DNA of 29,270 bases. Source: an uncultured bacterium. Its GTDB lineage: Bacteria > Actinomycetota > Coriobacteriia > Coriobacteriales > Coriobacteriaceae. The DNA lies in contig CAJMSO010000002.1 of assembly GCA_905216075.1 (NCBI GenBank), positions 1 through 29,270 of the forward strand, in the 5' to 3' direction. Position 1 is the stretch's first letter, and each line of letters starts with the position of its first letter. This document shows, one piece after another, positions 14,605 to 23,448 of the stretch. Both the position numbers and the translations under genes were made by a program. A model generated the notes under the pieces. That model saw only the letters and a list, made by a program, of their open reading frames with translations. It was not told the origin of the DNA and did not search any database.

Positions 14605-15153
14605 ATGCCTATCAACAAACGAGAGAGCCTGCTGTTCACCTTTATCATGTGCTTTTGCATGGTGCTCTGGATGAGCATCTACAACGTTGCCCTGCAGCAC
14701 GGGGCCATCAACGGCGAGGTCGTTGCCACTGCGTGGCTCGGCTTCCCCGTTGCCTACATTTTTGCCATGTGCTGCGACTGGTTCGTCGCCAGCCCGCTCG
14801 CCAAGGGTTTCGCCTTTAAGTACTTGGTCACGCCGGGCAAGAGCTCGCCACTTGCCATGACGCTCGCCGTCAGCTCCTGCATGGTCGTTCCCATGGTCAT
14901 CATCATGTCGCTGTACGGTGCCTGTGAGGGTCTGACGCACATGCCCGGCGGCATCCTTGCGAACCTGTATTCCGTGCCCGCGATCTGGATGATCAACATC
15001 CCGCATAATTTTGTGATGGCGCTGCCGTGGAACCTTTTGGTAGCCGGTCCGATTTCCCGCTTCGTCTTCCGTCGCGCCTTCCCTGTGGGGACGGTTTTCG
15101 AGGAGGAGCATGCCGAGCTCTTGGAGCAGGCTATGGCTCCTGAGTGCGAGTAG
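14605..15153 (+). CDS. DUF2798-family integral membrane protein
   Basis: A 182-residue membrane protein of unknown function. Two related hydrophobic halves are visible: FTFIMCFCMVLWMSIYN near the N-terminus and VSSCMVVPMVIIMSLYG near 95. Each is followed by a further membrane segment (AWLGFPVAYIFAMCCDWFVA; WMINIPHNFVMALPWNLLVA), giving four helices in a duplicated two-helix pattern typical of DUF2798. A short acidic C-terminal tail follows. Start: ATG at 14605 with GAGAGGA about 11 nt upstream. It is monocistronic between terminators. No substrate or partner can be proposed. Confidence 0.8.
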   Translation: MPINKRESLLFTFIMCFCMVLWMSIYNVALQHGAINGEVVATAWLGFPVAYIFAMCCDWFVASPLAKGFAFKYLVTPGKSSPLAMTLAVSSCMVVPMVIIMSLYGACEGLTHMPGGILANLYSVPAIWMINIPHNFVMALPWNLLVAGPISRFVFRRAFPVGTVFEEEHAELLEQAMAPECE

Positions 15154-15318
15154 CTCGCTTAGGGATCTGCTGAGCGCGGGCGACTTGCTTGGTTGGAGCC
15201 CTAAGCGTGGATAGCTCTCTCGGCGACATCGCGGGCGTGAGCGGTGCGCATGACCGGAGGGCCCGTGCTGCTCCGTTGCCCGACGTGCTAGCGCGCAGAA
15301 CAATCTGTTGGTGCATTC
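15154..15318 (+). other. Gene-free stretch with structured-RNA potential after the DUF2798 gene
   Basis: No convincing open frame. Three nt after the stop codon CGCTTAGGG (15156-15164) and CCCTAAGCG (15199-15207) form a perfect 9-bp stem around a GC-rich 34-nt loop. Further pairings such as CGGAG/CTCCG near 15255-15275 follow, and a terminator stands at 15320. It may be a 3' UTR or a small non-coding RNA. It does not match tmRNA, RNase P or SRP RNA signatures that I know. Confidence 0.35.
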
Positions 15319-15319
15319 G

Positions 15320-15352
15320 GCGGCTGCTGAAGCGTTTCGGCAGCCGCTTTTT
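15320..15352 (+). terminator. Intrinsic terminator before the activase operon
   Basis: GCGGCTGC (15320-15327) and GCAGCCGC (15340-15347) form an 8-bp stem, extended inside by CTGAA/TTTCGG-type pairing, followed by TTTTTATA. It isolates the activase operon from the DUF2798 gene. Confidence 0.88.
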
Positions 15353-15364
15353 ATACGGAGTTTA

Positions 15365-15402
15365 AATACAACAGTCTGTTGTATTACGTAGAGTGGTATA
15401 TC
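15365..15402 (+). promoter_or_regulatory. Putative TetR operator and -10 of the activase operon
   Basis: Perfect 9-bp arms AATACAACA (15365-15373) and TGTTGTATT (15377-15385) flank a 3-nt centre, a typical TetR-family operator geometry. A -10-like TATATC lies at 15397-15402, so the palindrome covers the -35 region, and binding would block polymerase. The TetR gene at 19899 is the last gene of the same transcription unit, which makes autoregulation the obvious model. Confidence 0.65.
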
Positions 15403-15434
15403 TCTAGCGGGAAAAATGCGAGAGACGGAGCATT

Positions 15435-18400
15435 ATGGCGTTGCTAGTAGGACTGGACGTAGGGTCGACGACGACCAAAGTTTACGCGATGCACGAGGAT
15501 ATGACCGAGGCGTGGTGGGGATATCGCCGCCACGGGGCGTGTCAGACAGCGAGCGTGCGCGCCATGCTCGGCGAGCTCGCCGAGCGCTTTCCCCATGAGT
15601 CACTGCGCGTTGCGGTGACCGGCTCGGGTGCGCGCGATATCGCGACCGCGCTGGGCGCCTCGTACGTTCAGGAGGTGGTCGCCAACGCGCTCGCGATCAG
15701 CAGGTTCTATCCGCAGACGCGCTGCGCCATCGAGCTGGGCGGCCAAGACGCCAAGATGATCTTCTTCCGCACCAACGATAAGGGAGACATCGAGGTTGCC
15801 GACATGCGCATGAACGGCTCGTGCGCAGGCGGTACCGGTGCATTTATCGACGAGATGGCAAAGCTCATGGGGGTCGGCACCGAATCGGGCGAGTTCGAGC
15901 AGCTCGCAAGCCGGGGAACGACCGTCCACGAGGTCTCGGGCCGCTGCGGCGTGTACGCAAAGACCGATATCCAGCCGCTGCTCAACGAGGGCATTCCTAC
16001 CACCGACCTGGCGCTTTCGGCGCTTCACGCGGTCGCCCGCCAAACGATCGGCGGTCTGGCCCAGGGTATCGACATCGAGCCGCCGGTAATCTTCGAGGGC
16101 GGTACGCTCGCCTACAACCCCACACTGGTCCGCGTGTTCCGGGAGCAACTGAATCTATCGGACGATCAGGTTATCGTCCCGCGCGATCCGCAGATCATGG
16201 TCGCGCGCGGTGCCGCCCTGTCGCTGACCGACATGTTCGCATCGTCCCAACCGATCGACCTTCCCGACGCTTTTGTCCGGCTGGATAAGCTCGAGACGGT
16301 CGCGCCCGCAAGCGGGGAGGGACGTCTTGCCCAGCCCTTTTTTGCCACACCTGCCGAGCAGGCGGATTTTACGGCACGCCATGGCAAAGAGACGCCGGCA
16401 AAGGGTCCGGATGCGTATGCGCCCGGAGAGACGGTGCGTGTGGCGCTCGGTATCGATTCGGGGAGCACGACGACCAAGTTCGCCCTGGTCGATGAGGCGG
16501 GTGAGCTTGTCGATTCGTTCTACGCGTCTAATAACGGCAGACCGCTCGACGTCGCCCAACAGGGTCTTGTCAGCTTGAAGAACCGCTGGGAGACAGCGGG
16601 AGTCACGCTTGCGATCGATGCCGTGGGCACCACGGGATACGGCGAGGAGCTTTTCGCGCGCGCGTTCCACGCCGACTACCATACGGTCGAGACGGTCGCG
16701 CACGCCCGCGCCGCGTGCGCATGCGTTCCCGATGCGACCTTCGTGCTCGACATCGGCGGACAGGATATGAAGGCCATCTGGCTCAACCACGGCGTGCTGA
16801 CCGATATCGTCGTCAACGAGGCGTGCTCTGCGGGCTGCGGCTCGTTCCTCGAGGGTTTTGCCAAAAACCTCGGAATAGCCGTTGAGGATATCGCGACCGA
16901 GGCATTTTCGTCCAAAGCCCCCGCCGTTCTCGGCAGCCGCTGCACGGTGTTCATGAACAGCAGCGTCGTTTCCGAGCAGCGGCGCGGTAAGGGTCCGGGC
17001 GACATCATGGCCGGTCTCTGCCGTTCGATTATCGAGAACGTGTTCACCAAGGTCATTCGCGTTTCAAATCTCAACCGTCTGGGCGACAAAGTCGTCGTCC
17101 AGGGCGGCACGTTCCGAAACGACGCGGTGCTGCGCGCATTCGAGCAGTATCTGGGCAAACCCGTCACGCGTGCGCCCCACCCGGGGCTGATGGGCGCTAT
17201 CGGTATCGCCCTGCTCGCGCGCGAGGAATGCCGCAAGGGCGACGCCGGCACGTCGTTTATCGGGCTCGATGCCGTGGAGCGCTTCGAGCATCGCGAGTTC
17301 GGCGGCGTTACCTGCCGTCGGTGCAACAACCGCTGCCAGCGCGCGGTCGTGGCATTTGGCGACGGCTCGCTTTACGTCACGGGCAATCGCTGCCCGCGCG
17401 GCGGCGCCATCTCATGGGATGAGCTCGTGCGCGAGGTTCCCGCGGCGGAGGAGCTGCGTCCGCAGGGTGCTTGCGAGGCACAGGCACCCGGCACGGGGCG
17501 CGACCGGACCGCGGCTGCCCCCAATCTCTTTGTCGACCGCGAGAAGCTGCTGTTCGAGTCGTACCCCACGGTTCCCGTCAGCGGGGGGCGCGATGTCACG
17601 ATCGGCATTCCCCGTGTGCTCGAGTTCTGGGACACCATGCCGTTCTGGTCGACGTTCTTCAGCACGCTCGGCTTTAAGGTGCGCGTCTCGGGACGCAGCA
17701 CCAAGGCGATGTACGAGCGCGGTCTGGCGCACGTCACATCCGACACCGTGTGCTTCCCGGCCAAGCTCGTCCACGGGCACATCCGCAATCTCGTCGACGC
17801 CGGCGTCGACCGCATCTTCATGCCCGTCATCACGACGGTGCCCACCGAAAACACCGCCTCTACCAGCGAGTGGATGTGCGCCGTCGTAAAGGGATACCCC
17901 TACGTGATGCGCAATTCCGATAACCCGGAGGAGCGTTTCGGCGTTCCGTTCGATACGCCGCTGTTCCACTGGTACGACGAGGGCGACCGAAACCGCCAGC
18001 TCAAGGCGTGGTGCAAGGAGACCTTCGATATCGATGCCGACCTGGTTGCCAAGGCGACCGAGCAGGCGGACCGCGCGCAGGAGACGTTTGAGAACCAGCT
18101 GCAGCTGCGCGGCAGGCAGGTGCTCGAGAACGTGCACGAGGACGGCGGCTACGCGGTGGTGATCGCTTCGCGCCCGTACCACAACGACCCGCTGGTCAAC
18201 CACGGGCTGCCCAAGCTCTTCTCTGAGCGCAGCATCCCCGTGCTGACGCCCGATGCGGTGCCGGGGGTCTGCAACGTCGATCTTTCCAACAGCCGCATCG
18301 ACATCGTGAACAACTACCATGCGCGCATGCTGTCGTGCGCGGTCATCGTCGCATCGACGCCCGAGCTCGAGCTCGTGCAGATGGGCAGCTTCGGCTGCGG

Positions 18401-19658
18401 CCACGATGCGTATCTCACCGACGAGATCGCGCGCATGATGGGCGAGATGGGCTCCAAGGTTCCGATGATGATCAAGCTCGATGAGAGCGACGTCGCCGGT
18501 CCCATGGGCATTCGCGTGCGTTCGTTTATCGAGTCGGTCAACCGTCGTCGCGCGGAGGAGCGTGCCGAGGGCGCCCGGGTGCACGCGGTCCATCCGCTCG
18601 ACGACCCGTATAAGGTCAAGTACACCAAGCGCGACCGGCACGACAAGATCGCGCTGGTCCCCAACACCTCCCATGCGTTCTGCAGGCTCATGACCGCGGC
18701 GATGCGCAATCAGGGCGTGCGCGCCGAGGCCCTTGATATCGGGCGCGAGGATGCCATCCGCCTGGGCAAACGCTATGTGCACAACGACATCTGCTTCCCC
18801 GCGCAAATCGTGATCGGCGAGGCGCTCGCGGCACTCGAGAGCGGTAAGTACGACCCGCACGACGTCGCCGTGGTGACTGGCAAGTATATCGGCGACTGCC
18901 GCCTGACGCACTACATGCCCCTGCTGCGCCGCGCGCTCGACGACGCGGGATACGACTATGTCCCGGTGCTCACCAACGACGACGTCGATGCCCACAATGC
19001 GCATCCGGGCTTCAAGCTCGGCCTTGGCCCGAGCATCCAGATCGCCTACGGTCTTCCCATGATCGATGCCCTCGAGGCCATGCTTAGGCGCATCCGTCCC
19101 TACGAGCTCGAGAAGGGCGCGGCGGACGCTGCGTTCGACCGCGCGCTCGATGAGGTTATCGAGGGCATGGAGCGCTCCGGGCTGAGAGGCCAGGCGACGG
19201 GCTTCAAACGCGCGCTTGCGATCATGGACGCCGTTCCGTACGACCGCTCGAACCCGCATCCGACCGTTCTCATCGTGGGCGAGTACCTGCTCAATTTCCA
19301 TCTCGGCGCCAACCACGAGATCGAGCGCTACCTCGAGGACAACGGGCTCGAGGTCATCGAGGCGCGCATGACCGACGTGATCCGCAAGACCTATTTCTAC
19401 AAGCATGCGCAGTCGCGCGAGTTCCACGTCGACCTGTCGCTGCCCGAAAAGGCCTGGTACGCCACGGCGGACAACCTGTTCGAGCTCGCGCACGACCGTT
19501 GCGACCGCCTGGGCGCGGCGAGCCCGCTCTACGAGCCGCCGACGCGCTGCAGTATGAAGGCTTTCTTGCGGAGCGGGAGAGCGGTCGCCCGACGCAGTAT
19601 ATCCTCGGCACATGGGAGTTCATGGGACTTCCCTTTTCTGTGGGCGAGGGCGTGCTGA
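15435..19658 (+). CDS. Long acyl-CoA dehydratase activase-related protein (BcrAD/BadFG type), C-terminus disrupted
   Basis: An ATP-driven [4Fe-4S] activase-like protein of 1407 codons; the long form has no settled function. Two ASKHA ATPase domains are visible: residues about 1-270 (DVGSTTTK, ELGGQDAK, NGSCAGGTGAF, GRCGVYAKTDIQ) and about 335-600 (GIDSGSTTTK, LDIGGQDMKA, NEACSAGCGSF, GSRCTVFMNSS). The cysteines sit where the bridging iron-sulfur cluster binds in HgdC-type activators. A CxxC-rich patch follows (CRRCNNRC, about 630-655), then a DUF2229 region (about 720-850) and a 2-hydroxyacyl-CoA dehydratase-like C-terminal half. The native frame ends near codon 1369. The last 39 codons are out-of-frame reading of a PrmC-like segment; the real C-terminus continues in another frame to 19915. 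Codon use is more GC-rich than in neighbours. Start: ATG at 15435, after ACGGAG. Confidence 0.85.
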   Translation: MALLVGLDVGSTTTKVYAMHEDMTEAWWGYRRHGACQTASVRAMLGELAERFPHESLRVAVTGSGARDIATALGASYVQEVVANALAISRFYPQTRCAIELGGQDAKMIFFRTNDKGDIEVADMRMNGSCAGGTGAFIDEMAKLMGVGTESGEFEQLASRGTTVHEVSGRCGVYAKTDIQPLLNEGIPTTDLALSALHAVARQTIGGLAQGIDIEPPVIFEGGTLAYNPTLVRVFREQLNLSDDQVIVPRDPQIMVARGAALSLTDMFASSQPIDLPDAFVRLDKLETVAPASGEGRLAQPFFATPAEQADFTARHGKETPAKGPDAYAPGETVRVALGIDSGSTTTKFALVDEAGELVDSFYASNNGRPLDVAQQGLVSLKNRWETAGVTLAIDAVGTTGYGEELFARAFHADYHTVETVAHARAACACVPDATFVLDIGGQDMKAIWLNHGVLTDIVVNEACSAGCGSFLEGFAKNLGIAVEDIATEAFSSKAPAVLGSRCTVFMNSSVVSEQRRGKGPGDIMAGLCRSIIENVFTKVIRVSNLNRLGDKVVVQGGTFRNDAVLRAFEQYLGKPVTRAPHPGLMGAIGIALLAREECRKGDAGTSFIGLDAVERFEHREFGGVTCRRCNNRCQRAVVAFGDGSLYVTGNRCPRGGAISWDELVREVPAAEELRPQGACEAQAPGTGRDRTAAAPNLFVDREKLLFESYPTVPVSGGRDVTIGIPRVLEFWDTMPFWSTFFSTLGFKVRVSGRSTKAMYERGLAHVTSDTVCFPAKLVHGHIRNLVDAGVDRIFMPVITTVPTENTASTSEWMCAVVKGYPYVMRNSDNPEERFGVPFDTPLFHWYDEGDRNRQLKAWCKETFDIDADLVAKATEQADRAQETFENQLQLRGRQVLENVHEDGGYAVVIASRPYHNDPLVNHGLPKLFSERSIPVLTPDAVPGVCNVDLSNSRIDIVNNYHARMLSCAVIVASTPELELVQMGSFGCGHDAYLTDEIARMMGEMGSKVPMMIKLDESDVAGPMGIRVRSFIESVNRRRAEERAEGARVHAVHPLDDPYKVKYTKRDRHDKIALVPNTSHAFCRLMTAAMRNQGVRAEALDIGREDAIRLGKRYVHNDICFPAQIVIGEALAALESGKYDPHDVAVVTGKYIGDCRLTHYMPLLRRALDDAGYDYVPVLTNDDVDAHNAHPGFKLGLGPSIQIAYGLPMIDALEAMLRRIRPYELEKGAADAAFDRALDEVIEGMERSGLRGQATGFKRALAIMDAVPYDRSNPHPTVLIVGEYLLNFHLGANHEIERYLEDNGLEVIEARMTDVIRKTYFYKHAQSREFHVDLSLPEKAWYATADNLFELAHDRCDRLGAASPLYEPPTRCSMKAFLRSGRAVARRSISSAHGSSWDFPFLWARAC

Positions 19659-19915
19659 TTCCGGCGGAGATTCTCGAGCACGCCAAGCGCGGCTGCCGCA
19701 ACTTCGTGATCCTGCAGCCGTTCGGGTGTCTGCCCAACCATGTCGTGGGGCGCGGGCTCATCCATGCGCTCAAGGAGCAGTATCCCACGGCGCAGTTCCT
19801 GCCGCTCGACTACGATCCCGACGTGAGCTTCGCCAACGTGGAGAACCGTCTTCAGATGCTCATCATGAACGCCAAGGCGCAGGGGTGCGGTGAGGCGCAT
19901 GGCGAGACCGCGTAA
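19499..19915 (+). pseudogene. Displaced C-terminus of the activase, preceded by a PrmC fragment
   Basis: This frame holds two unrelated pieces. Codons from 19541 to about 19663 read EGFLAERESGRPTQYILG and then EFMGLPFSVGEGVLIP. This is the conserved segment of the release-factor glutamine methyltransferase PrmC just before its RPxTE motif. From about 19643 on, the frame reads AEILEHAKRGCRNFVILQ, PFGCLPNHVVGRG and DYDPDVSFANVENR, the usual end of long activase proteins. The piece before 19541 is only a shadow of the upstream gene. The activase C-terminus is out of frame with the 1407-codon frame and has no good start of its own, so it is probably not made as a functional domain. Its stop overlaps the tetR start by 17 nt. 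Confidence 0.7.
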
Positions 19916-20588
19916 GGACGCCGATGCGCCCGATGTACGCACCCGTATCATCGAGGCGTTTTGGGAGCTCATCGAGAACAACAGCATCTTCGAGCTGTCG
20001 GTTGGCGAGGTGACCCGCGCCGCCCAGTGCAATCGCGGAACGTTTTACTACTATTTTCACGATTTCGATGAACTCGTCGCCATCGCCATAGCCCAGCTGC
20101 TGCAGGATAACGAGCTCATCACCGATGCCCTCTGGCATTTTTCGAGCGAGGGCGACCTTTCGGCGTTCGACCGGCGCGACGTCCGCTGCCTGCTGCGGCG
20201 CATCGTCATCACCATGAGGGCGGGTGCCGCCGAGCAGGTCGTGCAGGGCATCCATACGATCATCATCGACCGCGTGAGAGAGATCGTCCACCCCGACGGA
20301 GAAGAGCTCAAGGCAGATTCGAGCTTTGCGGTGGGCTTTCTGGTCTCGGGCATCATGGGCTTTGTGATAGCGGTCGGCTTTGCCCGGGAGGGCGGCGAGG
20401 AGATAGACCTCGAGCAGCCGGGGGACAGCGCGTGCGCGTACCTGAGGGCGGTCGCCATGCAGACGGTGGAAACGGTCGCGCAAGTCGAGGGCGTCGATAC
20501 ATCCGAGCTGCTCGAACGCGTCTCCAAGGAGGCCGATGCCTATCGCGCATCGCGTGCGACGAGTCCCGACGTGGTGAAAGACGCCTAG
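19899..20588 (+). CDS. TetR/AcrR-family transcriptional regulator
   Basis: A dimeric DNA-binding repressor of 229 residues. The N-terminal helix-turn-helix (about 12-60) contains RTRIIEAFWELIENN and the recognition region TRAAQCNRGTFYYYFHDFDEL, with the YYYF signature of the family. The C-terminal ligand domain (about 75-215) is helical and not assignable to a ligand. Start: ATG at 19899 with GGTGA 5 nt upstream, overlapping the activase reading frame by 17 nt, which implies translational coupling. A GTG at 19890 is an alternative start. The likely target is the palindrome at 15365-15385. Confidence 0.9.
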   Translation: MARPRKDADAPDVRTRIIEAFWELIENNSIFELSVGEVTRAAQCNRGTFYYYFHDFDELVAIAIAQLLQDNELITDALWHFSSEGDLSAFDRRDVRCLLRRIVITMRAGAAEQVVQGIHTIIIDRVREIVHPDGEELKADSSFAVGFLVSGIMGFVIAVGFAREGGEEIDLEQPGDSACAYLRAVAMQTVETVAQVEGVDTSELLERVSKEADAYRASRATSPDVVKDA

Positions 20589-20614
20589 GGTTTCTCTTGC
20601 GGGGCGCCTGTCGC

Positions 20615-20640
20615 GCATCGCGCGGTGAGTCCCGCGATGC
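20615..20640 (+). repeat. Hairpin after tetR
   Basis: GCATCGCG (20615-20622) and CGCGATGC (20633-20640), an 8-bp stem with a 10-nt loop, 27 nt after the tetR stop. No U-tract follows, so termination here would need Rho or another factor. Confidence 0.4.
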
Positions 20641-20721
20641 GGTCATAACCTGCATTCATGTGAGCCGGGTTTATAGATATTCCTCCAGCTGTTAACATAG
20701 ACAACCTGTGGGTAAAGAGAC

Positions 20722-20749
20722 AAAAGCGCCGCCGACGGGCGGGCGTTTT
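20722..20749 (+). promoter_or_regulatory. Terminator-like hairpin in the clpC leader
   Basis: AAAA, CGCC and GCC at 20722-20733 pair with GGC, GGCG and TTTT at 20738-20749 (one bulged G on each side). This gives a hairpin ending in TTTT, 31 nt ahead of the clpC start. A weak promoter may lie upstream (TAACAT as -10 near 20693). No CtsR, HspR or HAIR operator was found. Confidence 0.35.
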
Positions 20750-20780
20750 GATTTCGATGAACTCATGTAAGGAAACGAGC

Positions 20781-23423
20781 ATGTTAGATAGATTTACCGA
20801 TCGAGCGCGCAAGGTCATGTCGATGGCCAAACAGGAGGCGCTCGATCTGCACTCAAATAAGGTGGGCACCGAGCACCTGCTGCTCGCACTCGCCAAGGAG
20901 GACGAGGGCATCGCTGCCGAGGCGCTGCGCTCGCTTGATATCTCCTACGACGACATCATGGACACCCTCAAGGAGGTCCAGACCACGGTTCCCGAGCCCA
21001 GTGAGGAGACCGAGGCGGCCAAGCTCGCCTTTACGCCGCTCGTCATTAGCGTGATGGAGCGTTCATTCCGCGTGGCGCGTGAGAACAACCAGACCTACGT
21101 GTCGACCGAGCACCTGCTCATCGGTATCGTCGAAGAGGGCAACGGCATGGCCATGGACATCCTCATGCGCCTGGGTGTGTCGTCCGCCTCCATCAAAAAG
21201 GCTATCGAGAAACTCACCGCCAAGGACCAGGACAAGAAGCGTCCGCTCGCCGGCGCCGGTGCTGGTCGTCCCGGTGCGGGCCTGCCGTTCTTTAGCGGCT
21301 CGGATGCCTCTCAGCAAAAGGGGAGCGGCACCGACACGCTCAAGCAGTTCGCCACCAACCTCACTCAAAAGGCGCGCGACGGCGAGCTCGATCCCGTGAT
21401 TGGCCGCGAAAAGGAAGTCCAGCGCATGATGGAGATCCTTTCGCGCCGCACCAAGAACAACCCGCTTATCCTGGGCGACCCCGGCGTGGGCAAGACGGCC
21501 ATCGTCGAGGGCCTGGCGCAGCAGATCGCTGCCGGCAACGTGCCCGAGAATCTCATGAACCAGAACATCTGGACGCTCGACCTGCCGGGCCTCGTTGCGG
21601 GCGCCAAGTATCGCGGTGAGTTTGAGGAGCGCCTCAAGAACGTGATCCAGGAGGCCACCGAAGCTGACGACGTCATCCTGTTTATTGACGAGATGCACAC
21701 CATCATCGGTGCCGGCTCTGCCGAGGGCTCCATCGACGCGAGCTCCATGCTCAAGCCCGTGCTCGCGCGCGGTGCCTTCCAGATTATCGGCGCCACCACG
21801 GCCGAGGAATTCCGCAAGTACCTCACCAAGGACCCGGCCTTCGAGCGTCGCTTCCAGACCATCGATGTCGAGGAGCCGAGCGTCGAGGACACGGTCAAGA
21901 TCCTGACCGCGCTCAAGCCGCGCTACGAGGAGCACCACCATGTGCAGGTGCCCGCCGATGTGCTGAACGCCACCGTGACCCTGAGCGAGCGGTATATCAC
22001 CGACCGCTACCTGCCCGACAAGGCCATCGACCTCATTGACGAGGCCGGCGCCCGCGCCCGCATCGCCGCCAACCGCGCGCCCGAGCCGGTGCGCGAGGCC
22101 GAGCATCGCGTGGAGGAGCTTAAGGCCGCCGCGCAGGAGGCCACCGAGAGCGACGACATGAACAAGGCCGCCGAGATCACCGAGCAGCAAAAGGCTGCCG
22201 AGATTGAGCTCGCCGAGGCCAAGGCTGCCTGGACGACCGAGCTCGACGCCAGCCCGCTCACCATCGATGTCTCCCAGATTGCCGACATCGTGTCCGTGAC
22301 CTCGGGCGTGCCGGTTTCCTCGCTCACCGAGAGCGAGAGCCGGCGCCTGCTGCAGACCGAAAGCGTGCTCAAGACGCGCATCATCGGCCAGGATGAGGCA
22401 GTCGAGGCCGTCGCCAAGGCCGTGCGCCGCAGCCGCTCGCCGCTCAAGGACCCGCGTCGTCCCGGTGGCAGCTTTATCTTCCTTGGTCCCACCGGCACAG
22501 GCAAGACCGAGCTCGCCAAGACGCTCGCCGAGTATCTCTTTGGCAGCAAGGACGCGCTCATCAGCTTCGATATGTCGGAGTTTGGCAGTGAGTTCGAGGT
22601 CTCCAAGCTCATCGGTAGCCCCCCGGGCTATGTGGGCCACGACGAGGGCGGCCAGCTCACCAAGGCTGTTCGCCGTCACCCGTACTCGGTCGTGCTGTTC
22701 GACGAGATCGAGAAGGCGCACCCCGACATCTTCAATATCCTGCTGCAGGTGTTGGAGGAGGGCCGTCTGACCGATAGCCAGGGCAAGACGGTCGACTTCC
22801 GCAATACGGTGATCATCATGACGTCAAACGTGGGCGCCCGCGAGATCGCGCAGGATGCGAGCGTTGGCTTTGGCACCACCGGCGAGCAGGGCCTCACCTC
22901 GAGTGAGATCCGCGGCCGCGCGATGGGCGAGCTCAAGCGCCTGTTCCGCCCCGAGCTGCTCAACCGTATCGACGACATCGTGGTGTTCCAGAAGCTCTCG
23001 GGCGAGAACCTGACCAAGATTGCGCACCTGCTGGTGGACGATCTGCGCCAGCGCCTGATCGCAAACGGCATGAACATCAAGCTTACCGATGCGGCCTACG
23101 ACAAGATTGTGGCGGAGGGTACCGACCTCACCAACGGCGCGCGTCCGCTGCGTCGTGCCATCCAAAAGCTCATCGAGGATCCGCTGTCCGAGGAACTGCT
23201 GGCTGGCGAGTGGGGCGAGGGCGATACCGTCCTGTGCGACGTGGCCGATGGCAAGTTTGTCTTTAGCCGCGGCACGGGCGAGATCCCGGCACCGCGTCCG
23301 GCGGGCACGCTTGGTGGCGATACCGCCCCGGCGGTACCGCACACCGGCAACGCCGCGCCCGTGAGCGGCGGCGTGACCTCGGGCCCCGGCGGCATGATGC
23401 AAGCCGGTTCCGGCGCGCTGTAG
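20781..23423 (+). CDS. clpC: ATP-dependent Clp protease ATP-binding subunit ClpC
   Basis: A hexameric AAA+ unfoldase that feeds proteins into ClpP (880 residues). Two Clp_N repeats occupy about 1-145 (KVGTEHLLLALAKE, YVSTEHLLIGIVEE). AAA-1 has Walker A GDPGVGKT (about 233) and Walker B ILFIDEMH. A middle coiled region (about 430-480) separates it from AAA-2, with Walker A GPTGTGKT (about 569) and Walker B VVLFDEIEKAH. The C-terminus (about 840-880) is Gly/Pro/Ala-rich. The start at 20781 is chosen because AAGGA lies 7 nt upstream and MLDRFTDRARKV is the normal ClpC N-terminus; an in-frame ATG at 20757 is less likely. The usual Firmicute partners ctsR, mcsA and mcsB are absent, as expected in Actinobacteria. 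Confidence 0.96.
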   Translation: MLDRFTDRARKVMSMAKQEALDLHSNKVGTEHLLLALAKEDEGIAAEALRSLDISYDDIMDTLKEVQTTVPEPSEETEAAKLAFTPLVISVMERSFRVARENNQTYVSTEHLLIGIVEEGNGMAMDILMRLGVSSASIKKAIEKLTAKDQDKKRPLAGAGAGRPGAGLPFFSGSDASQQKGSGTDTLKQFATNLTQKARDGELDPVIGREKEVQRMMEILSRRTKNNPLILGDPGVGKTAIVEGLAQQIAAGNVPENLMNQNIWTLDLPGLVAGAKYRGEFEERLKNVIQEATEADDVILFIDEMHTIIGAGSAEGSIDASSMLKPVLARGAFQIIGATTAEEFRKYLTKDPAFERRFQTIDVEEPSVEDTVKILTALKPRYEEHHHVQVPADVLNATVTLSERYITDRYLPDKAIDLIDEAGARARIAANRAPEPVREAEHRVEELKAAAQEATESDDMNKAAEITEQQKAAEIELAEAKAAWTTELDASPLTIDVSQIADIVSVTSGVPVSSLTESESRRLLQTESVLKTRIIGQDEAVEAVAKAVRRSRSPLKDPRRPGGSFIFLGPTGTGKTELAKTLAEYLFGSKDALISFDMSEFGSEFEVSKLIGSPPGYVGHDEGGQLTKAVRRHPYSVVLFDEIEKAHPDIFNILLQVLEEGRLTDSQGKTVDFRNTVIIMTSNVGAREIAQDASVGFGTTGEQGLTSSEIRGRAMGELKRLFRPELLNRIDDIVVFQKLSGENLTKIAHLLVDDLRQRLIANGMNIKLTDAAYDKIVAEGTDLTNGARPLRRAIQKLIEDPLSEELLAGEWGEGDTVLCDVADGKFVFSRGTGEIPAPRPAGTLGGDTAPAVPHTGNAAPVSGGVTSGPGGMMQAGSGAL

Positions 23424-23448
23424 GGCGTGGCGACAATTTGATACGCGC

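Noticed and set aside
17412..19613. A 733-codon open frame antisense to the activase gene
   Set aside because: Same shadow effect of GC-rich third positions. The sense strand carries clear domains; the antisense product is compositionally biased.
21063..22721. A 552-codon open frame antisense to clpC
   Set aside because: Shadow of a conserved AAA+ gene; no recognisable motif.
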